Shown here in pieces: positions 1 through 8,716 of a stretch of 64,000 nucleotides of DNA (position 1 is its first letter; every line of letters begins with the position of its first letter). The position numbers were made by a program, and so were the translations under genes. The notes below the pieces were generated by a model. It was not told the origin of the DNA, searched no databases, and saw only the letters and a program-made list of their open reading frames with translations. The stretch is from Microbulbifer sp. YPW1 (GTDB lineage Bacteria; Pseudomonadota; Gammaproteobacteria; Pseudomonadales; Cellvibrionaceae). The DNA is taken from NCBI RefSeq assembly GCF_013367775.1, contig NZ_CP055157.1, positions 2,056,001 through 2,120,000 of the forward strand, written 5' to 3'.

Positions 1-332
1 TTGCCCACAATGCGCAGCTGATCACCGTCTCCCTCGGCGAGACTGCCAAAATCAAATTTCAGTGCGTCTTTCTCGATGATGGTGAAATCCGGATAGTCGC
101 GGAACTTGAACTCCAGCATCGGGATCAGGTCCCGGTCCAGTTCGACCGCGGTCAGCGAGGGGCACTTGTCCAGCAGCAGTGCGGTGATCGCGCCCTGGCC
201 GGGGCCAATCTCCACAAGCTTGTCGGTATCCTTGGGGCCGATGGCGCGCACGATACGTTCGATGATGTTCTCGTCTACAAGAAAATTCTGGCCGAAACGC
301 TTGCGCGCTTTGTGTTGGAAAAAATTGTCCAT
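1..332 (-). CDS. rsmA: 16S rRNA adenine dimethyltransferase RsmA (KsgA), 3' part cut by window edge
   Basis: Dimethylates two adjacent adenines in the 3' hairpin of 16S rRNA during 30S maturation, using SAM. Translating the minus strand from the ATG at 332 gives MDNFFQHKARKRFGQNFL, the typical RsmA opening with the RKRFGQNFL motif. The SAM-binding sequence VEIGPGQGAIT and the acidic motif AVELDRD follow. About 110 residues are visible; the C-terminal part lies beyond base 1. It is the last visible gene of lptD-surA-pdxA-rsmA, starting 43 bases after the pdxA stop. The identity is secure from motifs and from this well-known gene order. Confidence 0.93.
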   Translation of the reverse strand, partial: MDNFFQHKARKRFGQNFLVDENIIERIVRAIGPKDTDKLVEIGPGQGAITALLLDKCPSLTAVELDRDLIPMLEFKFRDYPDFTIIEKDALKFDFGSLAEGDGDQLRIVG

Positions 333-375
333 GAAACTTTTCGTATGGGTAATAGGTTGCAGCGCGCCGCAAAGA

Positions 376-1377
376 TCACATGGCGCGCAGTCGTACCAGC
401 TCGACGGCCTGGCTCAGGGCGGCGTTGAGGCTGCCGGTATCGGCAATTCCCGTACCGGCAATATTGAGTGCGGTGCCGTGATCCACGGAGGTGCGGATAA
501 ACGGCAGTCCCAGGGTGATATTGATGGCGCGCCCGAATCCCTTGAATTTTAACACCGGCAGGCCCTGATCGTGGTACATCGCGAGCACCGCATCACAGCG
601 CGCCAGTTGTGGCGGGGTAAACAGGGTGTCGGCGGGCAGGGGGCCGATCAGCTCGAGACCCAGGGCGCGCAGGGCGTCCAGTGCCGGCTCGATGACCTCT
701 ATTTCCTCTCGCCCGAGATGGCCGCCTTCCCCCGCGTGGGGGTTGAGCCCACAGACGCCGATACGGGGGCGCTCGATCCGGAACTGCTGCTGCAGGCTGC
801 GGTGCAGAATGGTGAGGACCTGCTGCAGCGACTCCCCGTTGATTGCCTGGCTGACATCCTTCAGCGGGATATGCGTGGTGGCCAGGGCTACCCGCAAGTC
901 ATCTGCGGCCAGCATCATCACTACTTTTTCCACACCCGCCTGTTCCGCGAAGAATTCGGTATGGCCGCTGAACGGCACCCCGGAGTCATTGATCACGCCC
1001 TTGTGTACCGGTCCCGTCACCACGGCATCGAAGGTGCGCTTTATACAGCCTTCTGCAGCGCGACGCAGGGTTTCCAGTACGTAGGGGCCGTTGGCGGCGT
1101 CGAGTCGCCCGGGACTGGCGGGCGCGGCGAGGGATACCGGCAGGATATGCAGGGCGCCCTCGGGGGTGACGGTAGCGGGTTGGGTTGGCTCGAATGGTAT
1201 TAGCTGCAGGGATTTGCCCCGGCGGGCAGCTTCCTGGTGCAACAGCTCCGGATCGGCAATGGCGACGACCTGTGCGCCTGCGATGTCTGGGGTGCGCCCG
1301 GAACTGGCGAGTTTGACTGCCAGCTCCGGGCCGATTCCGGCGGGCTCGCCGGGAGTAAATGCGATACGCGGGATCAT
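376..1377 (-). CDS. pdxA: 4-hydroxythreonine-4-phosphate dehydrogenase PdxA
   Basis: NAD-dependent oxidation of 4-phosphohydroxy-L-threonine in the DXP-dependent pyridoxal phosphate pathway. I start at the ATG at 1377 (MIPRIAFTPGEPAGIGPE), four bases after the surA stop, rather than at an upstream in-frame codon inside surA; this gives 333 residues, normal for PdxA. Family sequences seen are TPGEPAGIGPEL at the N-terminus, TGPVHKGVINDSG, GHTEFFAEQ, GLNPHAGEGG and MYHDQGLPVLKF, carrying the metal-binding histidines. Tight coupling to surA and rsmA fits one operon. Confidence 0.96.
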   Translation of the reverse strand: MIPRIAFTPGEPAGIGPELAVKLASSGRTPDIAGAQVVAIADPELLHQEAARRGKSLQLIPFEPTQPATVTPEGALHILPVSLAAPASPGRLDAANGPYVLETLRRAAEGCIKRTFDAVVTGPVHKGVINDSGVPFSGHTEFFAEQAGVEKVVMMLAADDLRVALATTHIPLKDVSQAINGESLQQVLTILHRSLQQQFRIERPRIGVCGLNPHAGEGGHLGREEIEVIEPALDALRALGLELIGPLPADTLFTPPQLARCDAVLAMYHDQGLPVLKFKGFGRAINITLGLPFIRTSVDHGTALNIAGTGIADTGSLNAALSQAVELVRLRAM

Positions 1378-1381
1378 CCGG

Positions 1382-2758
1382 TTACTGGCTTTCGCCCTCA
1401 CCTTCCGCCTTGCTCTCGCCTTCTTTTGGCTCGCCGGAATCCTTCAAATCCGGCAGCTTGATCTCCACATAGGCCTGATCGCGGATTTCCTGGCGCCAGT
1501 TCTGCAGCTCTTCCTCATAGCGGCGATTGCGCAGCAGGTTGGCCGCCTGATTGCGGATGTACTGATCGGTCATGTCCTGTTGGCGGCGGCCTTCCACCTG
1601 CAGCAGGTGCCAGCCGAACTGGCTGCGGAATGGCATGCTCAGCTCTCCCACCGGAGTGTTGTTCATGGCCTGGGTAAATTCGGGTACGAACTGGCCGGGG
1701 TTGGACCAGCCCAGATCACCACCCTGCAACATGGTGCCGATGTCTTCGGAGTTGTCCTTGGCGGCGTCTTCAAACTTCAGGTCGCCGGCGGCAATTTTTT
1801 CCCGCAGGTCCATCAGCAGTTTGTAGGCGGCATCGTCATCGCGGATGGCGGAGGTCTTGACCAGGATATGACGCACCTTGGTCTGCTCCACCACCTGCTC
1901 GGTGGCGCCGCGCTGCTCGTGGATTTTGAGCAGGTGGAAGCCGGCATCACTGCGGAATGGCTTGGTGGTGTCGCCCACACCCAGGCCTTCCAGCGCATCG
2001 GCAAACAGGGTGGGCAGTTCTACGGTTTTACGCCAGCCCAGGTCGCCGCCCTGCAGGGCGTTCTGGCCCGCGGAGTTAGAGATTGCCAGGGCGCGGAAGT
2101 CTTCGCCGGCGTTGGATTTTTCATAGATGGATTCGGCCTTGGCGCGGGCCTGCGCCACTTCTTCAGCGGGCGCGCTGGAGTTGACCGCAATCAGGATATG
2201 TCCCAGCTGGTACTGGGGGGATTTCCAGAACTCGCCCTCTTTGGAGCGCAGGAAGTTGTTGATGTCCTGATCGGTAATCTGGATACGGCGGCTCACGCTG
2301 CCCTGTTCGACCCGGCGGATAATCAGTTCCTGGCGGATCTGTTGGCGGAAGGCATTGTTGGAAATGCCGTCGGCTTCCAGTTTGCGCTGAAACTCTTCCG
2401 GTGACGCGCCCATATTCTGCTGCACCCGGGCAATGGCCTGGTCCAGCTCTTCCTCGGAGATGGTGACGCCGGCGCGGGACCCCATCTGCAGCTGCAGGCG
2501 TTCGACAATCAGCTGTTCCAGTACCTGGCGGCGCAGCACATCGATCGGCGGCGCCTGTACGTTCTGGGCGGCGATCTGCTGGGCGATGGTATTCAGCCGC
2601 TGCTGCAGCTCGCTGGCCATGACGACATCGTCGTCCACCACGGCCACAACCCGGTCGAGTTTCTGCACCTGCGCGACAGCGGGGAGGGCGAGGGCGCACA
2701 GGGCTGCCAGGGTCAGCAGTCCGCGGCGGGAGGAGGTGAACATCTGCATTATTGTCAT
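1382..2758 (-). CDS. surA: Periplasmic peptidyl-prolyl isomerase and chaperone SurA
   Basis: Periplasmic chaperone that escorts unfolded outer-membrane proteins, LptD among them, to the Bam complex. It has a signal peptide (SRRGLLTLAALCALALPAVAQ), an N-terminal SurA domain beginning VQKLDRVVAVVDDDVV, and two parvulin (PpiC) domains starting near YQLGHILIAV and VRHILVKT. The C-terminus is a short acidic tail rich in E, G and S. The ATG at 2758 shares one base with the lptD TGA stop; a GTG at 2761 or ATGs at 2749 and 2743 are alternatives, so the exact start is uncertain by a few residues. Confidence 0.96.
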   Translation of the reverse strand: MTIMQMFTSSRRGLLTLAALCALALPAVAQVQKLDRVVAVVDDDVVMASELQQRLNTIAQQIAAQNVQAPPIDVLRRQVLEQLIVERLQLQMGSRAGVTISEEELDQAIARVQQNMGASPEEFQRKLEADGISNNAFRQQIRQELIIRRVEQGSVSRRIQITDQDINNFLRSKEGEFWKSPQYQLGHILIAVNSSAPAEEVAQARAKAESIYEKSNAGEDFRALAISNSAGQNALQGGDLGWRKTVELPTLFADALEGLGVGDTTKPFRSDAGFHLLKIHEQRGATEQVVEQTKVRHILVKTSAIRDDDAAYKLLMDLREKIAAGDLKFEDAAKDNSEDIGTMLQGGDLGWSNPGQFVPEFTQAMNNTPVGELSMPFRSQFGWHLLQVEGRRQQDMTDQYIRNQAANLLRNRRYEEELQNWRQEIRDQAYVEIKLPDLKDSGEPKEGESKAEGEGESQ

Positions 2759-5394
2759 CACTGTTTCAGTACTTCTCTCTGTTCAAAGTTGGCAATGCCC
2801 TGGCTGAGCATGCGGGTGACCGAGCCGCCGAGGCCGGCCAGTCCCTTCAATTGCAATTCAATATAGATGCCTTCGTCGTATTTCAGCTCTTCCGGAGGCA
2901 CCACATCTGCCAGGTCGTTATCCAGCTCGCGCCGCCACAGCACGCGTGTGCGGTAACAGCAGGTGTCATATTCGAGTCCGGCAAGGTACTCCAGTTCCCT
3001 GTCAAAGGTGAAATCGTAGTTGGCCCGGGCAAGGATGGAAAGCCGGTCATTGATGGGCCAGGCAGTGGAAACGTCTGCCTGCCGGACGGGGCCACGGATC
3101 AGGAATGTGTTGGTGGCGTCGAAAACCTCTTCCTTGCGCAGGTAGCGGTAGCCCACGTTGAACAGGCGGAAGTCGTCGTCCAGATAGCGCAGGGTGAAGT
3201 TGCCGCGATTGATGGTGTGGTCGGTGTCGTGGTAGATCACCTCGCTGCTGATACGCAGGGAGTCGGTTGGCCGGCTCTCCAGGCGCGCGGCGAACTCGGA
3301 TCGCGGCACATCTTCAATAAATTCGGCCAGTTCGATGCGGCTGGCCTGGGAATAGAAGATCTGTCCGGCGCTCGCGGCGAACAGGTCGCGACCGCTACGC
3401 GGATCCACAAAGCGGGTGGTCAGGCCGATGGCGGCGCGATCGGCGTCGTCGATACGGTCGTTGCCGTTGAAGCGGCTGCTGCGGAACAGCTGGTCATAAC
3501 TGAAGGTGAACAGCGACGTGTCGTAGAGCAGGTTGTTACTCTTGGGGTCGGTGCCGCGGATATCGCTCACATCAAGAAAGTCGGTCTGGTCTGCTTCGCT
3601 GCTGCCCATCAGGAACAGGCGCGGTTCCAGTGTCTGCACATACTCGCGCTCGAACAGATTGCCGTTGCGCTCGAAGAACAGGCCGCTGTCGATGGTGATC
3701 TGGCCGGCGGAGGTTTCCGGGGTGTCCATGGCGGGGTTCGCGAGGAAAGTGTCCGCCAGTTCATAGCCAAGGTAGATTCCGGTGATCTCCGGGTTGAAGA
3801 ACCCCCACAGCCACTGCTTGTCCCAGCCGAAGCTGTAATCCACGCGGGTGCGTTTCGCGTTGATAAAGTTGCGGGTGCGCTCGATGACACTATCCGGGTC
3901 GTCCACATTATCGATAAAGCGGATGGTCTGGGTGTCGGCGTGATCGAAGCTGGTGATTTCGTGGTCCATCAGCAGCTGCCAGTCACCCCACTTGTAGTTG
4001 CCGTTTACATTCACCCGCGGCAACTGGCTGAACGTGTCATAGCGATCCTTGACCAACTGCTGGTACTCCTGGGCGCGGACACTGGCGCTCCAGTGCTCGC
4101 TGGTCAGGCTGGCTTGTGCCGACTGGCTCAAGCTGGTGAGGGCGCTCGAACTGACATTTTTGGGCGACTGCACGTCGGCGTTGTCGAGGTCGCGGAAATA
4201 GTCCGGGTCGCTGACCTTGGTGTAGTCGATACGGGTGCGCCACAGGCCACCGTCGCCGCCGGCCTGGTCCAGGTTCAGGTACCAGCGATCCTCGCCCTTG
4301 GCCGGCAGCACCAGATCTTCCGGAAAGCCCTCGTTGATCAGGCGGCGGGCGTCTTCATCGTTGCCGCCCTTGTCGTTAGGCAGGCCGGCCATGCGCAACT
4401 CGGTATTGAACTTGCTGCTCAGGTGGCGGGTCTCTAGCTCCAGGCCGGTGCCGCGGTACTGCACGTAGCGCGGCACGATAGTGGCGTCCAGCTGCGGGGC
4501 TATGTTCCAGTAGTAGGGGATGGCGATATCCCAGCCATTTTCCTCGCTGTTACTGATGGCGGGAAACAGCAGCCCCGACATGCGCTCGTCGCCCACGGGA
4601 AAGCGCAGGTAGGGGAAATAGAACACCGGGATATCGGCAATCTCCAGACGCACATTGCGCGCGGTACCCTGACGCTCCACGTTGTCGATGGAGATTTCGC
4701 CGCCAACCATTCGCCAGAAAACGTCGTCCGGTTCACAGCGGGTGTAGTTGCCTTGGGTCAGAATCAGCTCCCCGCTGGCTTCGCGGGATGCAAAGCGGGC
4801 CGAACCGTGCACAAACTCATCGTGGACCACATAAGTGGCATCTTCGATGGAGGCGGCCTTGCTGTCGGTGTGGACCTCCGCGGCCTTGCCGCGCACCAGC
4901 AGACTGGGCTCGCGCATTTCGATGGCGCCGCTCAGGTAGGCGGTGCTCTCTGCGCGGTTGACGTTCACCTCGTCGGCAAACAGCTGGCGGTAGCCCTGGG
5001 TGATGTGCACATTGCCGCGCAGCTGGGCAGTACCGTCTTCCAGCCAGTTGGAGCTGTCAGCGGTGGCGCGTAGGGGGGCGTCTTCCGGCAACTGGTCCGA
5101 ATTGGGGTAGAAGCGCTGCGGTTCGATAAACGCGCCGCCACAAATCGGTGCCAGCGTGCTGCGGGAGGCCGGATCCAGCTGGGATCGGGGAAACCAGTCC
5201 AGATACAGGTAGGCGTTGTCCTGCTGTACGCTGCCAGTGTCCGTAGTGGCCTGGGGCGCAGCGGTCTCTTCTGCGACTGCCGCTGCTGAACACCACAGGG
5301 GTTGGGCAGCGAGCAGGCCGAAAGCGAGGGAGCGCGGGCGTGATAATTGTCCAATGGCTAGCGCAAGGCGGCGCCAGCGGGAAGCTTCCAGCAT
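2758..5394 (-). CDS. lptD: LPS-assembly outer-membrane protein LptD
   Basis: Outer-membrane barrel that, with LptE, places lipopolysaccharide on the cell surface. The start MLEASRWRRLALAIG at 5394 precedes a signal-like stretch ending near AAAVAEE and gives 878 residues; the open frame runs 54 codons further upstream, but that part is not protein-like. An OstA/LptA-like jellyroll domain is followed by the LptD barrel. The conserved cysteines are visible: one in PICGGAF, one in TRCEPDD and an adjacent pair in YDTCCYRTR near the C-terminus, consistent with the inter-domain disulfides. It is the first gene of the lptD-surA-pdxA-rsmA operon. Confidence 0.96.
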   Translation of the reverse strand: MLEASRWRRLALAIGQLSRPRSLAFGLLAAQPLWCSAAAVAEETAAPQATTDTGSVQQDNAYLYLDWFPRSQLDPASRSTLAPICGGAFIEPQRFYPNSDQLPEDAPLRATADSSNWLEDGTAQLRGNVHITQGYRQLFADEVNVNRAESTAYLSGAIEMREPSLLVRGKAAEVHTDSKAASIEDATYVVHDEFVHGSARFASREASGELILTQGNYTRCEPDDVFWRMVGGEISIDNVERQGTARNVRLEIADIPVFYFPYLRFPVGDERMSGLLFPAISNSEENGWDIAIPYYWNIAPQLDATIVPRYVQYRGTGLELETRHLSSKFNTELRMAGLPNDKGGNDEDARRLINEGFPEDLVLPAKGEDRWYLNLDQAGGDGGLWRTRIDYTKVSDPDYFRDLDNADVQSPKNVSSSALTSLSQSAQASLTSEHWSASVRAQEYQQLVKDRYDTFSQLPRVNVNGNYKWGDWQLLMDHEITSFDHADTQTIRFIDNVDDPDSVIERTRNFINAKRTRVDYSFGWDKQWLWGFFNPEITGIYLGYELADTFLANPAMDTPETSAGQITIDSGLFFERNGNLFEREYVQTLEPRLFLMGSSEADQTDFLDVSDIRGTDPKSNNLLYDTSLFTFSYDQLFRSSRFNGNDRIDDADRAAIGLTTRFVDPRSGRDLFAASAGQIFYSQASRIELAEFIEDVPRSEFAARLESRPTDSLRISSEVIYHDTDHTINRGNFTLRYLDDDFRLFNVGYRYLRKEEVFDATNTFLIRGPVRQADVSTAWPINDRLSILARANYDFTFDRELEYLAGLEYDTCCYRTRVLWRRELDNDLADVVPPEELKYDEGIYIELQLKGLAGLGGSVTRMLSQGIANFEQREVLKQ

Positions 5395-5714
5395 CGAGTG
5401 AATGGTTCCAGCTATCTTTAGAGTCTGTTCCGTTGGCGAGATTGCGCGATCAGTGCGCGGTTGCGCTTCCCGAGTTTGCAGGGAACTCCAGCCAGTGAGA
5501 CAGAATCTGCGGTGAAGTCCGCAAAATGTGACGATGCCGAAAAGGCTGGTGCGCAAAAATCAGCGGTCGATTCTACTTGAATGGCCGTACCCATGGAAAC
5601 AATAGCGGGTGATCCGTCGCGCCAGCGCAGTTACAATGCGCAGTTTTTAGGCGGCCGGAGCACCGGGCGGGCCCAACGCCTGTCAAAAATAGTAAAGATG
5701 TATACAGGTGGCGG
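5395..5714. promoter_or_regulatory. Divergent intergenic region between lptD and amgK
   Basis: A 320-base gap between two divergent start codons that must hold the promoters of both operons. I see no protein-like frame, tRNA or long hairpin. A TACAAT hexamer at 5632-5637 could be a -10 box for amgK, but no good -35 stands at the right distance. I looked for a sigma-E type sequence for lptD and found none I would trust. Confidence 0.4.
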
Positions 5715-6824
5715 ATGAATGAATGTGTAACCCAGGCCCCGGATGAGCGCCGCGAACAATTGCGCCTGTGGGCCGCGCGCGCCTTGCAATCCGGGCACGA
5801 CGCGCTGCAAGTGCCGCCGCTGGAGAACAGTCTGCACCTGTTGCCGCTCTCTGGCGATGCCGGCTTTCGCCGTTATTTCCGCACCGATACCAGCCCGACA
5901 CTGATCGCAGTGGATTCCCCGCCGGAAAAAACCAATGTGAAGCGCTTTGTCGCCCTGGCGGACTACCTGCGTCGCAACGGTATCCACACCCCGCTGGTGA
6001 TCGCTGCGGATATAGAGCAGGGCTACATGCTGCTTGAGGATCTGGGAGACACCCAGCTACTGCGCGAACTGAATGCCGATAGCGTGTCCGGCCTGTACGC
6101 AGAAGTGATGAATGAGCTGCTCGGCCTGCAGCAGATCACGCGCGCCGAAGGCCTGTTCCCTCCCTACAATCGCGAACTCCTGCACATGGAAATGCGCCTG
6201 CTGCCGGAGTGGTTGATCGGTAAGTTACTGAAGCGGGAGCTGAGTGACGCGGAGAACCAGCTGCTGGAACGTACCTTCGCTCTCCTGCTGGACAGTGCCA
6301 GCGCACAGCCGCAGGTGCTGGTGCACCGCGACTATCACAGCCGCAATCTGATGATTCGCGACGGTGAGCGCCCGGGGGTGGTGGATTTCCAGGATGCCGT
6401 GTGGGGGCCGGTCACTTATGACCTGGCATCCCTGTTGCGGGACTGTTACATCCGCTGGCCACAGGACCAGGTGGAAAACTGGGCCCTGGCTTATGCCTCA
6501 TCGGCGATCGATGCCGGCGTCATCCCGCCGGTGGCTGCGGAAACTTTCCTGCGCTGGTTCGACTGGATGGGCCTGCAGCGCCACTTCAAAGTACTCGGCC
6601 TGTTCCCGCGCCTGTACCTGCGCGATGGCAAGCACGGCTACCTGCCGGATCTGCCGCTGGTGATCCGTTACACTCTTGAAGTGTGTGACAAATACGCCGA
6701 ATTGCAGCCCTTCGCGAACTGGTTTCGCGAAGAAATCCTGCCATTGATCGAGCAGCAGGACTGGTACCGCGATTATCTCACCGCCGGCGAACGGCAGGCG
6801 GTGGAAACCGAACTCCCCGAATAA
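5715..6824 (+). CDS. amgK: N-acetylmuramate/N-acetylglucosamine kinase AmgK-like phosphotransferase
   Basis: Predicted to phosphorylate the anomeric hydroxyl of MurNAc or GlcNAc in the cell-wall recycling bypass that avoids de novo UDP-MurNAc synthesis. It is an aminoglycoside-phosphotransferase-type kinase: the catalytic motif HRDYHSRN spans residues 204-211 (D206 catalytic) and the metal-binding DFQD spans 224-227. At 369 residues it is slightly longer than AmgK proteins I recall. An AGGTGG ribosome site precedes the ATG. The assignment to amgK rests strongly on the next gene being a MurU-type nucleotidyltransferase eight bases downstream and on the position divergent to lptD, as in Pseudomonas. 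Confidence 0.88.
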   Translation: MNECVTQAPDERREQLRLWAARALQSGHDALQVPPLENSLHLLPLSGDAGFRRYFRTDTSPTLIAVDSPPEKTNVKRFVALADYLRRNGIHTPLVIAADIEQGYMLLEDLGDTQLLRELNADSVSGLYAEVMNELLGLQQITRAEGLFPPYNRELLHMEMRLLPEWLIGKLLKRELSDAENQLLERTFALLLDSASAQPQVLVHRDYHSRNLMIRDGERPGVVDFQDAVWGPVTYDLASLLRDCYIRWPQDQVENWALAYASSAIDAGVIPPVAAETFLRWFDWMGLQRHFKVLGLFPRLYLRDGKHGYLPDLPLVIRYTLEVCDKYAELQPFANWFREEILPLIEQQDWYRDYLTAGERQAVETELPE

Positions 6825-6832
6825 GCGCGAAG

Positions 6833-7528
6833 ATGACTGCCAGACAAGATAACGTCCCCGCCGCCATGGTGCTCGCCGCCGGATTCGGCAAGCGCATGCG
6901 GCCGCTCACCGATCGCATGCCCAAACCGATGATCCCGGTGCTGGACAAACCGTTGATCGAATACGCCCTCGAGCGTCTCGCTGCCGCCGGCATAAAAAAT
7001 GTGGTGATCAACCTCGCCTATCTCGGCGAGCAGATTCGCGAACATCTGGGTAATGGCGAGCGCTGGGACATCAGTATCCAATACTCACCGGAAGACGAGC
7101 CCCTGGAGACCGCCGGTGGCATCAGCAGAGCCCTGCCGCTGCTGGGCGACGCCCCGTTCCTGGTGGTCAACGGTGATGTCTGGTGTGACTTCGATCTCTC
7201 CCGGTGGGTCGACAACCCCCTGCCTGCGGACTGTCCCGGTCGCCTGTTGATGGTGCCCAACCCGCCGCACAATCCCGAGGGTGACTTTGGTATCGACAGT
7301 GGGTTGCTCTCCGGTAGCACCAAGCCGCGCTACACCTATGCGGGCATCAGCTATCTGCGCCCGGAAATCCTTACGTCTTACCCCCATGCCCGCGAGCGTT
7401 ACGGCCTCGGCGAGGTTTTCGCCCACAACGAAGATTTGATGCAGGCGGAAGTGTACGAGGGGGATTGGTGTGATGTGGGGACACCGGAGAGGCTGAGAAA
7501 GCTGGAAGAGAGATTGACGTCGGAATAG
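6833..7528 (+). CDS. murU: N-acetylmuramate alpha-1-phosphate uridylyltransferase MurU
   Basis: Converts MurNAc-1-phosphate and UTP to UDP-MurNAc, the second recycling step after AmgK. Small sugar-nucleotidyltransferase of 231 residues with the signature MVLAAGFGKRMRPLTDR followed by PKPMIPV (residues 12-35), then VVNGDVWCDFDLS with the metal-binding aspartate. The start is eight bases after the amgK stop, so the two are probably co-transcribed. A general glucose-1-phosphate nucleotidyltransferase is the alternative, but length and neighbour favour MurU. One of the window's nested palindromes lies directly downstream. Confidence 0.9.
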   Translation: MTARQDNVPAAMVLAAGFGKRMRPLTDRMPKPMIPVLDKPLIEYALERLAAAGIKNVVINLAYLGEQIREHLGNGERWDISIQYSPEDEPLETAGGISRALPLLGDAPFLVVNGDVWCDFDLSRWVDNPLPADCPGRLLMVPNPPHNPEGDFGIDSGLLSGSTKPRYTYAGISYLRPEILTSYPHARERYGLGEVFAHNEDLMQAEVYEGDWCDVGTPERLRKLEERLTSE

Positions 7529-7566
7529 CCAAAACGCTAACGAAGCGATAAAGCACAAACTGAAGG

Positions 7567-7686
7567 TCGGGTGCCGGGTGGAGCTTTTCGGGATCGTCGC
7601 AAACAGGATGTTTGCGCCGAAGCGCCCAGTGATGGGTTGAAGGGGGGCGCCTAGCCCGGTCCCGAAAAGCTCCACCCGGTGTCCGG
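7567..7686 (-). repeat. Nested-palindrome element A (reverse orientation), murU-rpe gap
   Basis: Outer arms 7574-7593 and 7660-7679 are a perfect 20-base inverted repeat (CCGGGTGGAGCTTTTCGGGA), weakly extended outward by further pairs and wobbles. Inside lies an 8-bp hairpin, CGCAAACA at 7598-7605 and TGTTTGCG at 7609-7616. On the minus strand the core at 7617-7659 contains GCTAGGCGCCCCCC and AACCCATCACTGGGCGCT, the longer core form shared with element F. It lies between murU and rpe, both plus strand. Member of the six-copy family described in the findings. Confidence 0.9.
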
Positions 7687-7746
7687 CCGCCACCGGGCCC
7701 AAACAAAGCTCCGGGGCAAAAAACCTCCAAGCACTGAGACGAGAAA

Positions 7747-8415
7747 ATGCCGGACTACAAAATTGCACCCTCCATCCTCTCCGCCGACTTCGCCCGCCTG
7801 GGTGAAGAAGTCGACAACGTCCTCGCCGCTGGCGCCGACTGGGTGCATTTCGACGTGATGGACAACCACTACGTCCCCAACCTCACCATCGGCCCCATGG
7901 TCTGCAAAGCCCTGCGCAACCACGGCGTGGAAGCCCCTATCGACGTGCACCTCATGGTCGAACCCGTCGACGACATGATCCGTATGTTCGCCGATGCCGG
8001 CGCCAGCTACATTACCTTCCACCCGGAAGCCAGCAAGCACGTCGACCGCTCCCTGCAGCTGATCCAATCTCTGGGCTGTAAAGCCGGCCTCGTATTCAAC
8101 CCGGCCAGTAGCCTCGACGCCGCCAAATACGTCATGGACAAGCTAGACATGATTCTGCTCATGTCCGTGAACCCCGGCTTCGGCGGCCAGAAATTCATCC
8201 CCGCCACCCTCGATAAGCTCCGCGAAGCACGCAAGCTGATCGACGACTCCGGCTGCGATATTCGCCTGGAAATCGACGGTGGCGTCACCCGCGACAACAT
8301 CCGCGAAATCGCCCAGGCCGGCGCCGACAGCTTTGTCGCCGGCTCTGCCATCTTCAACCAGGACGACTATGCGGAAGTCATCAAGGCCATGCGCGCGGAG
8401 CTGGCACAGGCCTGA
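7747..8415 (+). CDS. rpe: Ribulose-phosphate 3-epimerase
   Basis: Interconverts ribulose-5-phosphate and xylulose-5-phosphate in the pentose phosphate pathway. The 222-residue TIM barrel shows the expected blocks: [32 protein letters not shown] (metal-binding H and D), [18 protein letters not shown] and EIDGGV. In many gammaproteobacteria rpe is followed by gph (phosphoglycolate phosphatase) and then trpE; here gph is absent and a 301-base non-coding stretch leads to trpE. Confidence 0.97.
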   Translation: MPDYKIAPSILSADFARLGEEVDNVLAAGADWVHFDVMDNHYVPNLTIGPMVCKALRNHGVEAPIDVHLMVEPVDDMIRMFADAGASYITFHPEASKHVDRSLQLIQSLGCKAGLVFNPASSLDAAKYVMDKLDMILLMSVNPGFGGQKFIPATLDKLREARKLIDDSGCDIRLEIDGGVTRDNIREIAQAGADSFVAGSAIFNQDDYAEVIKAMRAELAQA

Positions 8416-8435
8416 GCCCCGCGGCCACCACGGAC

Positions 8436-8455
8436 AGCGCCGGAATACCGGCGCT
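8436..8455 (+). terminator. Hairpin after rpe, possible terminator
   Basis: AGCGCCGG, an AATA loop and CCGGCGCT form an 8-bp GC-rich stem 20 bases past the rpe stop. No T tract follows, so intrinsic termination is not assured. Confidence 0.4.
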
Positions 8456-8539
8456 TGCCCACCCCACAAGACATTTGTAAACTTGCTCGCCGGAATACAG
8501 GGAAGCAACTCGACGCTGCGACCCCAACGCTGCGAGAAA

Positions 8540-8593
8540 GTGACATTGAACTGCACTGCCCACCTCAATAACAGCTGGCGATGGCGCCACTGA
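8540..8593 (+). CDS. Possible trp leader peptide upstream of trpE
   Basis: A 17-codon frame starting with GTG at 8540 and ending in TGA at 8591-8593 reads MTLNCTAHLNNSWRWRH. Two Trp codons sit five and three codons before the stop, the placement expected in an attenuation leader. Candidate alternative pairings include GGCGCC inside the leader (8583-8588) with a second GGCGCC (8627-8632), plus the small palindromes GCCTGCAGGC and CCCGCGGG downstream. A poly-T terminator before trpE (start 8717) is not visible. Attenuation of trpE is, as I recall, known in pseudomonads; here it is only a proposal. The rest of the 8416-8716 gap shows nothing else. Confidence 0.4.
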   Translation: MTLNCTAHLNNSWRWRH

Positions 8594-8716
8594 TCCGCTA
8601 GAGCCTGCAGGCCATATGGTCTTCCGGGCGCCTTTCCCGCGGGTAGGATTCCACAACAGAAGCGAAATCCAGGCCCCATTACAAAAAATTAAGCATTGCA
8701 TAGACCCGGAGTCGCC

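Noticed and set aside
8594..8716. Complete intrinsic attenuator terminator before trpE
   Set aside because: Small GC palindromes exist, but none is followed by a T run, so I do not annotate a terminator.
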